Assembly: GCA_016194975.1 (NCBI GenBank)
Contig: JACQAM010000004.1
Coordinates: 124,001-188,000, forward strand
DNA from: Bacteroidota bacterium
GTDB taxonomy: Bacteria > Bacteroidota > Bacteroidia > Palsa-965
DNA: 64,000 nt
Direction of reading: 5' to 3'
Below the pieces are notes generated by a model that searched no databases, was not told where the DNA came from, and saw only the letters and a program-made list of their open reading frames with translations. Positions 28,044 through 38,363 of the stretch are shown here, in pieces. The first letter of the stretch is position 1. Every line of letters starts with the position of its first letter. A program made the position numbers and the translations under genes.

Positions 28044-28154
28044 CGGTGTAAATGGCTGGCTAGGGCGGCTATTAATGACAATGAAGATAAGCAATTGGCG
28101 GTGGAAGGGAAATGACCGGGAAGGTATATCCGTATTGATTCGTAATTCGTACAA

Positions 28155-28604
28155 CTACACTCCAAACTGCCTTAAATGATGATCGAGATGTTTCCACTGC
28201 ATTTCTCCCCATTGTTTCTGCGTGAGGTGTCCGAAAAATCCGTGCGGATGTTTTGTCGCATTTTTTTCTCCGCCTTCATGAAAACGTTTTGTCAAAGTGA
28301 GTAAACGTTGTTTTTCTTTTTCCAGTTCGCGTTTATCGGTGATGATGAATTGCTTCGCTGTTGGATTATTCTGTTTGAAAGGTGTATCTCTGAGAAAACT
28401 TTTTTTGATCATCGGTCCCAGTATGCGGCCCATCACCGAACGTGGAAGTTTTTTGTCGCCGATGGCCATTTCCATGGCTTCACAGCAATGCGCGAGCATC
28501 TGCGCGGGCTCCATTTTGCCCCATCCTCGTGTCGTGTTTTCCGAGATTTTCCGAATGCGGCCGGTGATTTCTTCATAAACGGCCTGGTCAAATAGGGTTT
28601 TCAT
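28155..28604 (-). CDS. DUF1569 (DinB-like fold) protein
   Basis: This 149-residue soluble protein resembles the DUF1569 family, which has a four-helix DinB/YfiT-like fold. The visible pattern is AQMLAHCCEAMEMAIGD near the start and HPHGFFGHLTQKQWGEMQWKHLDHHLRQFGV at the end. The three His clusters are at the places where DinB-like proteins bind metal. The biochemical role is unknown. It diverges from the cold-shock gene and precedes the CotH gene by 111 bases in the same orientation. Confidence 0.85.
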   Translation of the reverse strand: MKTLFDQAVYEEITGRIRKISENTTRGWGKMEPAQMLAHCCEAMEMAIGDKKLPRSVMGRILGPMIKKSFLRDTPFKQNNPTAKQFIITDKRELEKEKQRLLTLTKRFHEGGEKNATKHPHGFFGHLTQKQWGEMQWKHLDHHLRQFGV

Positions 28605-28700
28605 GGCAATATTATTTTACGCAAGTATACTGATTACCAGCAATATATTGACAATATTCCCGGAACGTAAAAAAATTCTTTCAAAGCCGATTATTCCTGT

Positions 28701-28708
28701 TACCTTTG
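28701..28708 (+). promoter_or_regulatory. -7 box TACCTTTG of the cold-shock gene
   Basis: An exact TAnnTTTG match, 26 bases before the ATG at 28735. No clear -33 TTG. The same 26-base spacing recurs at 38364-38398. Confidence 0.6.
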
Positions 28709-28734
28709 CATTTCATCAAAAAATCATCATCACA

Positions 28735-28926
28735 ATGGAAAGTGGAATTGTAAAATTCTTCAATGAGTCCAAAGGTTTTGGATTCATCAAAGTAAACGGA
28801 TCAAACAACGAAGTTTTTGTTCATGCAACAGGGCTTATTGACAAGGTTCGTGAAAATGACGCGGTAACTTTCGAGCTGAAAGAAGGCAAGAAAGGTCTTA
28901 ACGCAGTAAATGTAAAATTGGCGTAA
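28735..28926 (+). CDS. cspA: Cold-shock domain protein
   Basis: This 63-residue single cold-shock domain binds single-stranded RNA or DNA and acts as an RNA chaperone in the cytoplasm. The RNP1-like KGFGFI and RNP2-like VFVHATGL are both present. The start MESGIVKFFN at ATG 28735 fits the family exactly; the longer open frame is leader. A promoter box lies 26 bases upstream and a terminator 26 bases downstream, so it is monocistronic. Confidence 0.95.
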   Translation: MESGIVKFFNESKGFGFIKVNGSNNEVFVHATGLIDKVRENDAVTFELKEGKKGLNAVNVKLA

Positions 28927-28951
28927 TCACCCCTTTTTATATTTGAGAAAC

Positions 28952-28982
28952 GACCTGCTTCGAATGAGGCGGGTCTTTTTTT
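28952..28982 (+). terminator. Rho-independent terminator of the cold-shock gene
   Basis: GACCTGC (28952-28958) and GCGGGTC (28969-28975) pair with one G-U and are followed by seven T. Confidence 0.85.
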
Positions 28983-28986
28983 GGGG

Positions 28987-29036
28987 AGTACGAAATACAA
29001 AATCCCGAATTAATTCGGGATTTCGTATTTCGTACT
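28987..29036. repeat. Long near-perfect palindrome touching the sprF-like stop
   Basis: Outer arms AGTACGAAATAC (28987-28998) and GTATTTCGTACT (29025-29036) enclose a perfect 20-base palindrome around CCCGAATTAATTCGGG (29002-29021). The last base belongs to the stop codon of the sprF-like gene. It probably acts as a terminator for that gene. Confidence 0.8.
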
Positions 29037-29974
29037 CAGTTGAATTGCGGTGTCGACCCATCTCCTTTTTTCACACCGTGCTCATTGAATTTTATTCCGA
29101 TCACCAGCTCGTGTGTGCCCGTTGAATAATTTGCAAGATTAGTGTACGTAAGATCGTAGGCATAACCGAACATCAGGTTTTCGCGCATCACAAATCCGGC
29201 GAAAAGATCGTACGCATCAAGATTTCTATACGAAGCGCCAATCCAGAATTTCCCTTTGTAAATTCCGCGCAAACTCACGTCGAACTGGAACGGAGCAGGA
29301 TGAACATATTTCATGAGCGCCGATGCTTCAATGATAAAATCATCGCCGATCGGCTGCCGATATCCCATCATCCCATAATAAGTACGCGTTAAAATACTTG
29401 TGGTGTTCGACATGTAATCGAAGAATTTCAATTTACTCTGTTGGATCTGCAGGCATGATGCGCCCACCCACCAATGATCACTGTACAGATAAAATCCTGC
29501 ACCGAAATCGGGAGTGAGCACCGACTGCAATGAATTGGTGAGAATAAGATCGCCAGGATCATGTAAAGTTATTTTTTGTCCGTCCACCATAAACTGAAGT
29601 ATTCCTGCGGAAAGTCCGAACGACAATTTTATTTTATCCGTAAGCGGCGCGTGATACGCATACGACATATAAAATCCGGTGCGTCGTGTTGGGCCAACAA
29701 TGTCAGTGAACAATTGCCCGCCTATTCCCATGTGATCGTATTTCATCGGGCCATGACAACTGAGAATGTATGTTCTCGGCGCATCAGTAATTCCTCCCCA
29801 CTGGTAACGGTTAGCAGACATTCCAATGAAATAAGGATTCTTCCCCCCTATCGCCGGGTTCATCACATAATCGTTGAGCATGTACTGGCTGTAATGCGGC
29901 AATTGCTGCGCACGGATCAAGGTTGTACTGAAGCACAACCCTGCAATTGCAATATGGAGAAAATATTTTTTCAT
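29036..29974 (-). CDS. PorP/SprF-family type IX secretion-associated outer-membrane protein
   Basis: This 312-residue protein has a signal peptide (about 1-22) and then the PorP/SprF hallmark QLPHYSQYMLNDYVMNPAIGG. The remainder is an alternating beta pattern expected for an outer-membrane barrel. In gliding flavobacteria SprF is needed to export SprB and is encoded directly after it. The same arrangement is seen here: its ATG overlaps the stop of the giant adhesin gene as ATGA. I infer that it is the dedicated export or anchoring partner of that adhesin. Confidence 0.94.
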   Translation of the reverse strand: MKKYFLHIAIAGLCFSTTLIRAQQLPHYSQYMLNDYVMNPAIGGKNPYFIGMSANRYQWGGITDAPRTYILSCHGPMKYDHMGIGGQLFTDIVGPTRRTGFYMSYAYHAPLTDKIKLSFGLSAGILQFMVDGQKITLHDPGDLILTNSLQSVLTPDFGAGFYLYSDHWWVGASCLQIQQSKLKFFDYMSNTTSILTRTYYGMMGYRQPIGDDFIIEASALMKYVHPAPFQFDVSLRGIYKGKFWIGASYRNLDAYDLFAGFVMRENLMFGYAYDLTYTNLANYSTGTHELVIGIKFNEHGVKKGDGSTPQFN

Positions 29975-32900
29975 CGCATGATGGTAATTGGCCCTGTGTA
30001 AACCTGCGGGAACATCGGATCATTCAGTTTGATGATGTAATAATAAGTTCCGACAGGAAGATCCTGTCCTTTGTATTTTCCATCCCACGGAATATTATAT
30101 CCGTCGGAACCGAAAAGTAATTCACCCCAGCGGTTATAAACTTCTACGCGGCAATGCGGGAACAATTGAATATTATCGATCACCCACACGTCGTTTATTC
30201 CATCGTTATTCGGCGTAAATCCATTGGGAAAATTGATCTCCGGCACTACCGTCACGACGACCGTATCGCTGCCGATACATCCGTTCGCATCAGTAACATA
30301 AACAACATAAGTTGTTGTTGTTTGCGGAGAAGCAACAGGATTCGATGAAGTAGAATTTCCAAGATCTGTTGTCGGCGACCAGATGAATGTAGTTCCGTTA
30401 GGGCCGGTTGGATTTCCTCCGAGTGTTGTTGTCATTCCGGTAATGATCTCCACGTCTGGTCCTGCATTTGCATTCGGCGCCGGATTGGAAGTAACTGCAA
30501 CAAAATCCGTATCGCTGCACGCGCCATTGGTAACAACGAGCATATAGTTGGTTGTTCCAGAAGGCGGGATCACTGTTACCGATTGTGTATTACCAACACT
30601 GGTATTTCCCGGCAATTGGAACCATTGATATGTTGCACCGGCAGAAGTTGTCGCATTGAGCGTAATATTTCCGTTCTGGCAGAATGTAGTATCGTTGCCT
30701 GCACCTGCCACTACGGGAGTGAGTGCATTCACAAGAACCGTATCTCCATTACTGCAACCATTCGCGTCGGTGACCACGAGTGTGTAGGAGCCGGGCAATA
30801 AACCGGAAATGTTCAGTGTATTCGCTGTGTAACCGTTCGGGCCGGTCCATGCAAACAGGTAAGGCAATGTTCCGCCGCTCACAGTGGTAGTAATAGATCC
30901 ATCAGCTGTATTCGTACAACTCGCATCAACAACAACCGGGCTTCCCATCACAATGACTATCGGCGATATGATCGTATCAGTTTGTGTTATAATACAACCA
31001 TTGGCATCGGCGATCGTGACCGTGTAGGTTCCGGCGCAAAGACTATTCGCAGTTTGAGTGGTCTGGGCATTGCTCCAGGTATATGTGTAAGGCATAGTAC
31101 CACCGGAAGGAATTGCAGTGATCGTTCCATTGCATGCACCCGCGCATAATTCATCCTGCACGAACGGGATCGATCCGGCTAGTTGTGTAGGTTGCGTGAT
31201 CGTTACAGATCCGGATGCAACACAACCGGATGCATCCGTTGCCTGCACAATATAATTTCCGGGACACAATGCACTTGCCGTATCATTCACGCTGGCATTA
31301 CTCCAGTTGTAAGTATAAGGTCCCGTTCCGCCGGCAGCTACAACAACGCCTACGCCATTGCAGCTTCCGTTGCAGGAAACATCAGTAGCTGTTGTCGTGA
31401 GAACCATTCCGCTATTGCTGTTGCTCACAGGCATGGGTAGTGTTTGAGCACAACCATTCGCATCGGTGACGGTAACGGTATAAATTCCTGCACAGAGTAA
31501 ATTGATGCTGCTGGTAGTTTGTCCACCGGGCAGCCACGCGTAGGTGTACGGGCCTGTTCCACCCGAAGGCGTGAGCGTGATAGCGCCCGAACAAACTCCG
31601 CAAAGTGTATTATCAATCAGCTGGTTCAGAACAATAGCAGAAGGTTCGTTGATGGCGAAGGTTTGTGTTACAGTACAACCTGCAGAATCGCGCGCCTGGA
31701 AGATGTACACGCCCGCGCAGAGATTATTGATACTCGTCGTAGTTTGTCCGCCTGGCAACCAGAGATAAGTGTAAGGCGGAATTCCTCCATTCACATTCAC
31801 ACTCAGTGATCCGTCACAAACTCCGTTACAGGAAGCATTGTTGAGTGAAGAACTGGTAATCGTTGGCCCGCCGCTGCTGGTAACTGTAATGGTGAATGTA
31901 ACAGAACATCCTGTTGCGTCGGTCACCGTTACATTGTAAACTCCGGAGCAAAGACTATTCACCGTTGAAGTTGGCGCTCCATTGCTCCACAAATAAGTAT
32001 AAGGACTTGTTCCACCGCTTGCATTGAGCGTTACACTTCCGTTGCATTGTCCGCATGTAGTCGGAGTGATAGAAGGATTGATCGTGATCGCTGAAGGTGC
32101 AACAAGTGTTACAGTCAAAGTATTGGAACAACCTCCGGCATCATTGACGATCACCGAATAAGTTCCCGCACATAATCCCGTTGCTGTTTGTGTTGTTTGC
32201 GCAATCGGATCGCTCCATTGGAAAGTGAATGGCGCTGTACCGGAAGTGATGTTCACTGTTGCTGTTCCATTGCAGGAAGTATTGCAACCCGGATTTGATG
32301 AAGTAATAGCTGCGGTTAATGTATTCCACGGATTGACCACAGAAGCCGAAGTATCCGTACAACCATTTGCATCGGTGATCACGCAACTATAATTTCCAAC
32401 ACAAAGCGCGCTGATGTTCGAAGTAATTTGTCCGCCGGGCGACCACAGATAAGTGTACGCGCCGGTTCCCCCTGTTGGTGCAAGAGAAATTGATCCGTCA
32501 CAAATTCCGGTGCAAGACGCATTAGCAACAAATGGATTCGGAACAATTGCAGGAGGAGTAGTGATCGTGACCGGAGAGAAACGAATACATCCATTTGCAT
32601 CAGTAACCTGCAGAAAATAATTTCCGCCGCACATATTCGAAAGTGAATTCACGGTTTGCCCACCGGGATTCCAGAGATAAGTATAAGGAATTGTTCCGCC
32701 GATCGGAGTAACGTTCGCTGTTCCATCGCAGGAATAAGAGCAGGAAGTTGGAGTTGTAACAACCGTTTCACCAGTTGGCCCTCCGGAATTATTCAGCGTG
32801 AGTGTGAATGAAGATGAACATCCGTTGGCATCCGTTACCGTCACTGTATAAATTCCTGCGCAAAGATTTGTTTGATTCGGTTGCGGAGGTAATCCGCCAG

Positions 32901-35900
32901 ACCAACTGTAAGTATAAGGCGCAGTTCCACCAACTGGTGTCACCGACATTGTTCCATCACAGGCATTGCAAGTTGCCGGTGCATTTGCAACGGTAACTGT
33001 GATGTTGGAAGAATTAGCGATTGTTACCTGCTGAATATCCTGGCAACCATTCGCATCACGAACTGTTACAGTATAAGTTCCGGCACACTGACTGGTGATG
33101 GTTGCAGTGGTTTGTCCGCCCGGTGCCCAGAGATACGAATACGGTGTTGTTCCTCCCACAGGATTTGCACTTGCAGTTCCATCACAATTATTTCCACACG
33201 TAGTTGGTGTTGAAGAAACATTCGCAAGAAGTTGTGGTGGTTGAGTGACTGTAGTATTCCCGGTTTGAACACAACCAGCAATATCAGTTACTGTTACTGT
33301 GTATGTTCCGGAACAGAGTGCAGTTGCGGTAGAAGTTGTTTGCCCACCCGGTGCCCAGCTGTAAGTGTAACCCGGAGTTCCACCAGAAGCGTTCACACTT
33401 GCAACACCATTGCAATTTCCAAAACAACTCAAAGGTCCGCTGCTTGCCGAAAGTACGATCGCAGTTGGTTGCAGGATCGTGACCGATTGTACCGAAGTAC
33501 AGCCATTGAGATCTGAAGTGATGATCGAATATGCGCCGGCACAAAGATTATTTACAGAAGGAGTCGTTCCTCCGCCGGGCGACCACGAATAAGTATATCC
33601 CGGTGTTCCGCCGCTTGCACTAACTGTAGCAGTTCCATCACAAACCGCATTGCAGGTTGCATCAGTAGAAGAAACAGACGTTACAAGCGGCGTAGGTTCG
33701 GTAATGGTCACCTGTTGTGTTGTAGTACAACCATTCGCATCGGTAACATCAACAGTGTAAGTTCCCGGGCAAAGATTCAATGCAGTGGCTGTTCCCTGTC
33801 CTGACGACCAACTGTAAACATAAGGAGAGGTTCCTCCTACAGGAGTAATTGTTCCTGTTCCGTTGCAAGCTCCGTTACAAAGCACATTCGTGAATGAAGA
33901 ACTTGAAGTAAGAATTGCCGGTTCAGTTACCGTAATATTCTGAATGAGTGTACAACTATTCGCATCTGTAATGGTGATCGTATAAGTTCCCGCAGTTAAT
34001 CCTGAAATTGTTTGAGTAGGTTGCCCGCCCGGAGCCCATGAATAAGAATAGGGGCCCGTTCCGCCGGATGGATTTACAGTAATACTTCCGTCAGAATTTC
34101 CGCCACAAGAAACATTGGTGATCGTAGATGTTGCAGTGAGTGGCTGAGGTTCTGTAATGGTGATGCTGGTAAAAGTTATGCAACCCACCGCATCGGTCAC
34201 CTGGCAGAAATAAGTGCCGGCACATAATGCAGAAACATTCGGCGTTCCGTCTCCAACAGGATTGCCCGGTGTCCAGTCATAAGTATAAGGAGAAACACCA
34301 GCTGTTACAGTTGCTGTTCCTGTTCCATCACACACGGCGTTACAACTTGCATTGGTAGATGTAGCAGTCACAGTCGGGCCGGCGATGTTGCTCACTGCGA
34401 TCTGCGTATTCACAGAACATCCTGTTGCATCTGTAATTGTGAGCGTATAAATTCCGGGGCAGAGTGAAGAAATAGTTTGCGTGGTTTGTGCGCCCGGCGC
34501 CCATGAATAAGTATACGGGCCGAATCCTCCTGATGGATTTGCTGTAATACTTCCGTCACATAAGGTACAGTTTGCATTGGTTACTGTTTGATTTGCTACG
34601 ATCAATGAAGGTTCGGTAACAGTGATGGTTTGTGTTACAGTACAACCATTGGCATCCGTCACGGTGAGCGTGTATGATCCTGCACAGAGATTCGTTGCTG
34701 TTTGAGTAGTTTGTCCGCCGGGCATCCAGGAATAAGAATAACCACCGGTTCCGCCGGAAGGTGTTGCAGTTGCAGTTGCATCGCAAACTGCATTACAGGA
34801 TGCATTCGTGTTTGTCGTGGTCGCAGTAAGCAGCGGAGGATCTAAGAATGTGATGGTATCTGTATTGAAACATCCGTTGGCATCTGTTGCAGTTACTGTG
34901 TAACTACCCGCGCACAATGCGGAAACAGTTTGTGTATTCTGCCCGATAGGCGACCAATTATAAGAATAAGGGCCTGTTCCACCGGAAGCATTCGCACTTG
35001 CAGTTCCATTGCACGATCCGAAACAAGTGAGATTAGAACCGGAAGTGGTAACTGCAATATTCACAACTGGTGTAATAACTGCTATTGCTGTTGCAGTACA
35101 ACCGCCAGCATCAGTAACTGTAACGGTGTAATTCCCGATGCAAAGATTTGTTGCTGTTGGATTTGTTCCTCCGGCCGGAGTCCAGAAGTAAGCGAACGGA
35201 GCGGTTCCTCCACTCGGAGAAACAGTTGCTGTTCCATTACAGATATTACAACTCGAAGTTGTTGAAGTTACTACTGCAAGAAGCGGAGGTGGTTGTGTAA
35301 TATTCACCTGCTGATTCACTGTGCATCCATTCACATCTGTAATGGTAACTGTATAATTTCCTGCGCAAAGTCCGCTTACGTTATTTGTAGTTTGCCCTCC
35401 AGGCATCCATAAATAAGTGTAAGGCCCAGTTCCTCCATTTGGATTAGCAGTAGCAGATCCATTGCATCCGCCATTGCACGAAACATTTATTGAAGTAACA
35501 TTCGCAAGCAGAGCATTCGGTTCCGTTATTGTAATAATATCCTGTCCTGTACAACCAGCTGCATCAGTGACATTGCAGGTATAAGTTCCTGCGCAGAGAT
35601 TATTGATGGAAGAAGTTGTTTGTGCGCCCGGCGACCATAAATAAGTATACGGTGAAGTTCCGCCCGATGGAGTTACACTTGCACTTCCATTACAATTTCC
35701 ACTACAACTTGCATTGGAAAAAGCCGGAGTGAGAATAAGAGCGGAAGGTTGATTGAGCGTAACCTGTGCACTCGTGGTACAACCATTCGCATCAGTAACA
35801 TCAACCGTATATGTTCCCACACATAATGCACTGATGGAAGAAGTTGTTTGTCCGCCCGGGGACCACAAATACGTGAACGTTGGTGAACCTCCGGCAACAA

Positions 35901-38241
35901 CTGCAGCTGCTGTTCCATTGCAATTACTGTTACAGGTGATTTGCGTTGAATTGATCGTAACAGAAAGCGGATTCGGTTGTGTGATGGTTACGTTTTGTGT
36001 TGCAGTACAACCATTCGCATCTGTAACTGTAAGAGTATATGTTCCGGGACAAAGTCCGCTGATGGTAGAAGTAGAAAAATTTCCTGGTTGCCAATTGTAA
36101 GAATAAGGTGAAACACCACCCGATGGCGTTGCTGTGGCAGTTCCGTCACACGCTGCGTTGCAGGAAACATTGGTGTGTGAAGCTCCGGCAAATAATTGGT
36201 TCGGTTGAGTAATTGTGATGGTTGCATTCGCTGTACAATTGTTCGCATCCGTTACTGTCAATGTGTAAGATCCCGGACAAAGACCAAAAATTGTTTGCGT
36301 ATTTAAACTTCCGGGCATCCAGTTATAAGTGTACGGTGAAGTTCCTCCCGAAGGATTTGAAGTTGCCGAACCGTTGCATGCACCGAAGCATGTAATATTT
36401 ATTCCCGTTGCATTTGAAAGAAGTTGTGTGGGTTGGTTAATGGTGACCTGTCCGCTCGCTGTACATCCGTTCGCATCAGTAACATTCACAGTATAAGTTC
36501 CGGGACATAAATTGGAAGCCGTTGGGCCGGTTCCGCCTGATGGAGACCAATTGTATGTGTAAGGAGATGTTCCGCCCGAAGCATTCGCAGCAGCAGTTCC
36601 GTTGCACGCGTTGAAGCAGGTAATATTCACACCGGTTGGTGCAACAAAAAGTTGCGCGGGTTGTGTAATAGTAACTGTTCCCTGCACGGTACAACCATTT
36701 GCATCAGTAACATTCAATGTATATGTTCCTGCACATTGTCCATTGATAGTAGGCGTGACCTGTAATCCCGGAAGCCAAGAATAAACATACGGACTTGTTC
36801 CACCGGAAACCGTTCCTGTTGCAGTTCCGTCGCACACACCAAAACAACTTGCATTGGTATGACTCATAGTAACGGTGAGTGCAGGCGGTTGTGTTATTGT
36901 TGCAACATAAGTAGTAGTACAATTATGCGCGTCAGTAATTGTGCATGTATAAGTACCGGGACACAAACCAGACACTGCAGGCGTTGTTTGTCCGCCCGGC
37001 GACCAGGAATAAGTATAAGGAGCAGTGCCGCCTGTTGGTGCAACAGAAGCTGTTCCATTACATGCTGCGAAGCAATTGACATTGGCACTGGTTCCGTTCG
37101 CAACGAGCGGATTGGGTTGTGTAAGATTAAAGGTTTGTGTTAGAGTACAACCATTCGCATCGGTGACGGTTATTGTATAACCACCTGCACATTGTCCGTT
37201 GATCGTAGCTGTAGTTTGTCCACCGGGTGCCCACAAATAACTGAAAGCGCCCGTTCCACCTGCAGCACTTGCAGTAATAGAACCATTACATTGTCCGCTG
37301 CATAAAGGGGCAACAGAAGAAAAGAAAATTACAATTGGAGGTGGATCGGTAACAATAGCAAATGCAGGAACCTGGTCGCCAAACACTACGTCAGTTACCA
37401 CAACAAGATAAGTTCCAGCGCAGAGTCCGGTTGCGGTTTGTGTTGTTTGAGAATTACTCCAGAGATAAGTGAACGTTCCTGATCCGCCTGATACCACAGC
37501 AGTCGCCGTTGCATTGCATTGGCCGTTGCACAGATTAGGAGTAACAACTGTGGTTACCGTATGTGTTTGCGGATTCTGTGGATTAGAATTTCGCTGTGCA
37601 GCAGGATCATCATTGGAGGCGAGTACACGCCCGCCCTGGTTGATGAGTGACCCTGCGGAAATGATCTGTTTTGAAACTACTGTTGAATTTTCTCCTACAA
37701 GAAGTTCGGCATTTACATTGATCGTGATCGAATTGTTTACGTAAAGTTTATCGGAAACAGAATAAGTACTCTCAATTTTTTTATCCGCATTGAAAATAAA
37801 TTCTCCCGTAAAAACCTGTCCATTCGTTTTAATTAATGCGGTGCTGTTATCACGCATTCCACCGAATTCGTCCTGCAGGATCCATTTACCGCTGAACCGA
37901 TCATTGAAAATTATTCCAATGGAAATATTTCCGCCAATGTGAATTTCTCCATTGCCACAAAGAATAATTTTTGCAGCACCCGGGAGATCATTCACAGAAA
38001 AATCCAAAGCAAAAACATGATCATCAATAAAAACGGAATCGGTTGCGGAAGACAGATCAGTTCCCAGAATAACATTATCAGTCGAGGATGGAATACCTGT
38101 TCCCGGTTTTCCATTCGCAACAATTGACCAGTGATTAGGATCGTTCCAGCGCCCGCTTCCGCCCACCCAATATTTATTGCCGGCAAAAATGCTCAGCGGC
38201 AATGAAAAGAAAAAAACTAAAACAAGTAGATGTTGTTTCAA
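29971..38241 (-). CDS. Giant SprB-like repeat adhesin with gliding-motility C-terminal domain
   Basis: This 2,756-residue secreted filament-like protein has a signal peptide (about 1-20), an N-terminal region (20-227) beginning GNKYWVGGSGRWNDPNHWS, and 30 SprB-type repeats of about 76 residues (228-2513). Two PKD/Ig-like segments and a CHU_C gliding-motility C-terminal domain follow (FPNGFTPNNDGINDVWVIDN ... YTGPITIMR). Each repeat has SC..CNGTA, SGGTSPYTYLWSPGGQTT, LCAGTYTVTVTDANGC, with three to four cysteines. The CHU_C domain is a type B T9SS signal, exported with an SprF partner, which is the next gene (ATGA overlap). The start codon is TTG at 38241; a stop lies just upstream in frame and no ATG or GTG is available. 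Confidence 0.92.
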   Translation of the reverse strand: MKQHLLVLVFFFSLPLSIFAGNKYWVGGSGRWNDPNHWSIVANGKPGTGIPSSTDNVILGTDLSSATDSVFIDDHVFALDFSVNDLPGAAKIILCGNGEIHIGGNISIGIIFNDRFSGKWILQDEFGGMRDNSTALIKTNGQVFTGEFIFNADKKIESTYSVSDKLYVNNSITINVNAELLVGENSTVVSKQIISAGSLINQGGRVLASNDDPAAQRNSNPQNPQTHTVTTVVTPNLCNGQCNATATAVVSGGSGTFTYLWSNSQTTQTATGLCAGTYLVVVTDVVFGDQVPAFAIVTDPPPIVIFFSSVAPLCSGQCNGSITASAAGGTGAFSYLWAPGGQTTATINGQCAGGYTITVTDANGCTLTQTFNLTQPNPLVANGTSANVNCFAACNGTASVAPTGGTAPYTYSWSPGGQTTPAVSGLCPGTYTCTITDAHNCTTTYVATITQPPALTVTMSHTNASCFGVCDGTATGTVSGGTSPYVYSWLPGLQVTPTINGQCAGTYTLNVTDANGCTVQGTVTITQPAQLFVAPTGVNITCFNACNGTAAANASGGTSPYTYNWSPSGGTGPTASNLCPGTYTVNVTDANGCTASGQVTINQPTQLLSNATGINITCFGACNGSATSNPSGGTSPYTYNWMPGSLNTQTIFGLCPGSYTLTVTDANNCTANATITITQPNQLFAGASHTNVSCNAACDGTATATPSGGVSPYSYNWQPGNFSTSTISGLCPGTYTLTVTDANGCTATQNVTITQPNPLSVTINSTQITCNSNCNGTAAAVVAGGSPTFTYLWSPGGQTTSSISALCVGTYTVDVTDANGCTTSAQVTLNQPSALILTPAFSNASCSGNCNGSASVTPSGGTSPYTYLWSPGAQTTSSINNLCAGTYTCNVTDAAGCTGQDIITITEPNALLANVTSINVSCNGGCNGSATANPNGGTGPYTYLWMPGGQTTNNVSGLCAGNYTVTITDVNGCTVNQQVNITQPPPLLAVVTSTTSSCNICNGTATVSPSGGTAPFAYFWTPAGGTNPTATNLCIGNYTVTVTDAGGCTATAIAVITPVVNIAVTTSGSNLTCFGSCNGTASANASGGTGPYSYNWSPIGQNTQTVSALCAGSYTVTATDANGCFNTDTITFLDPPLLTATTTNTNASCNAVCDATATATPSGGTGGYSYSWMPGGQTTQTATNLCAGSYTLTVTDANGCTVTQTITVTEPSLIVANQTVTNANCTLCDGSITANPSGGFGPYTYSWAPGAQTTQTISSLCPGIYTLTITDATGCSVNTQIAVSNIAGPTVTATSTNASCNAVCDGTGTATVTAGVSPYTYDWTPGNPVGDGTPNVSALCAGTYFCQVTDAVGCITFTSITITEPQPLTATSTITNVSCGGNSDGSITVNPSGGTGPYSYSWAPGGQPTQTISGLTAGTYTITITDANSCTLIQNITVTEPAILTSSSSFTNVLCNGACNGTGTITPVGGTSPYVYSWSSGQGTATALNLCPGTYTVDVTDANGCTTTQQVTITEPTPLVTSVSSTDATCNAVCDGTATVSASGGTPGYTYSWSPGGGTTPSVNNLCAGAYSIITSDLNGCTSVQSVTILQPTAIVLSASSGPLSCFGNCNGVASVNASGGTPGYTYSWAPGGQTTSTATALCSGTYTVTVTDIAGCVQTGNTTVTQPPQLLANVSSTPTTCGNNCDGTASANPVGGTTPYSYLWAPGGQTTATITSQCAGTYTVTVRDANGCQDIQQVTIANSSNITVTVANAPATCNACDGTMSVTPVGGTAPYTYSWSGGLPPQPNQTNLCAGIYTVTVTDANGCSSSFTLTLNNSGGPTGETVVTTPTSCSYSCDGTANVTPIGGTIPYTYLWNPGGQTVNSLSNMCGGNYFLQVTDANGCIRFSPVTITTPPAIVPNPFVANASCTGICDGSISLAPTGGTGAYTYLWSPGGQITSNISALCVGNYSCVITDANGCTDTSASVVNPWNTLTAAITSSNPGCNTSCNGTATVNITSGTAPFTFQWSDPIAQTTQTATGLCAGTYSVIVNDAGGCSNTLTVTLVAPSAITINPSITPTTCGQCNGSVTLNASGGTSPYTYLWSNGAPTSTVNSLCSGVYNVTVTDATGCSVTFTITVTSSGGPTITSSSLNNASCNGVCDGSLSVNVNGGIPPYTYLWLPGGQTTTSINNLCAGVYIFQARDSAGCTVTQTFAINEPSAIVLNQLIDNTLCGVCSGAITLTPSGGTGPYTYAWLPGGQTTSSINLLCAGIYTVTVTDANGCAQTLPMPVSNSNSGMVLTTTATDVSCNGSCNGVGVVVAAGGTGPYTYNWSNASVNDTASALCPGNYIVQATDASGCVASGSVTITQPTQLAGSIPFVQDELCAGACNGTITAIPSGGTMPYTYTWSNAQTTQTANSLCAGTYTVTIADANGCIITQTDTIISPIVIVMGSPVVVDASCTNTADGSITTTVSGGTLPYLFAWTGPNGYTANTLNISGLLPGSYTLVVTDANGCSNGDTVLVNALTPVVAGAGNDTTFCQNGNITLNATTSAGATYQWFQLPGNTSVGNTQSVTVIPPSGTTNYMLVVTNGACSDTDFVAVTSNPAPNANAGPDVEIITGMTTTLGGNPTGPNGTTFIWSPTTDLGNSTSSNPVASPQTTTTYVVYVTDANGCIGSDTVVVTVVPEINFPNGFTPNNDGINDVWVIDNIQLFPHCRVEVYNRWGELLFGSDGYNIPWDGKYKGQDLPVGTYYYIIKLNDPMFPQVYTGPITIMR
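30703..37560 (-). repeat. Array of 30 SprB-type coding repeats (about 228 bp each)
   Basis: Thirty units, counted from the translation, run from residue 228 to 2513. Most have the set CxxxCxG, PYTYxW, LCxGxYT and TDAxGC. Unit 16 lacks one Cys of the first pair (CGGNSDGS) and its LCAG Cys (LTAGTYT), and units 11, 14, 21, 25 and 27 have a shortened first pair (CNICNG-like). Protein identity is higher than DNA identity, so the array is old but maintained. Confidence 0.9.
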
Positions 38242-38363
38242 AACAGTGTTTCGCTAATGGTGTTTGCTATAAAGGTCTTCGAAACCGGGTTGCCTGCGGT
38301 TATCGTTTTTCCCTGAAAATAAACAAGGTTGTTAACAGTGTACGAAAACGGGGGTCGATTCGT

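Noticed and set aside
28043-28154. Longer N-terminus for the CotH-like protein
   Set aside because: The added residues lack a signal peptide, while ATG 28043 begins a proper one.
30703-37560. Regular direct repeats of about 228 bp that might suggest a CRISPR or satellite array
   Set aside because: The repeats are coding units of the SprB-like adhesin in one open frame; spacing and length do not fit CRISPR.
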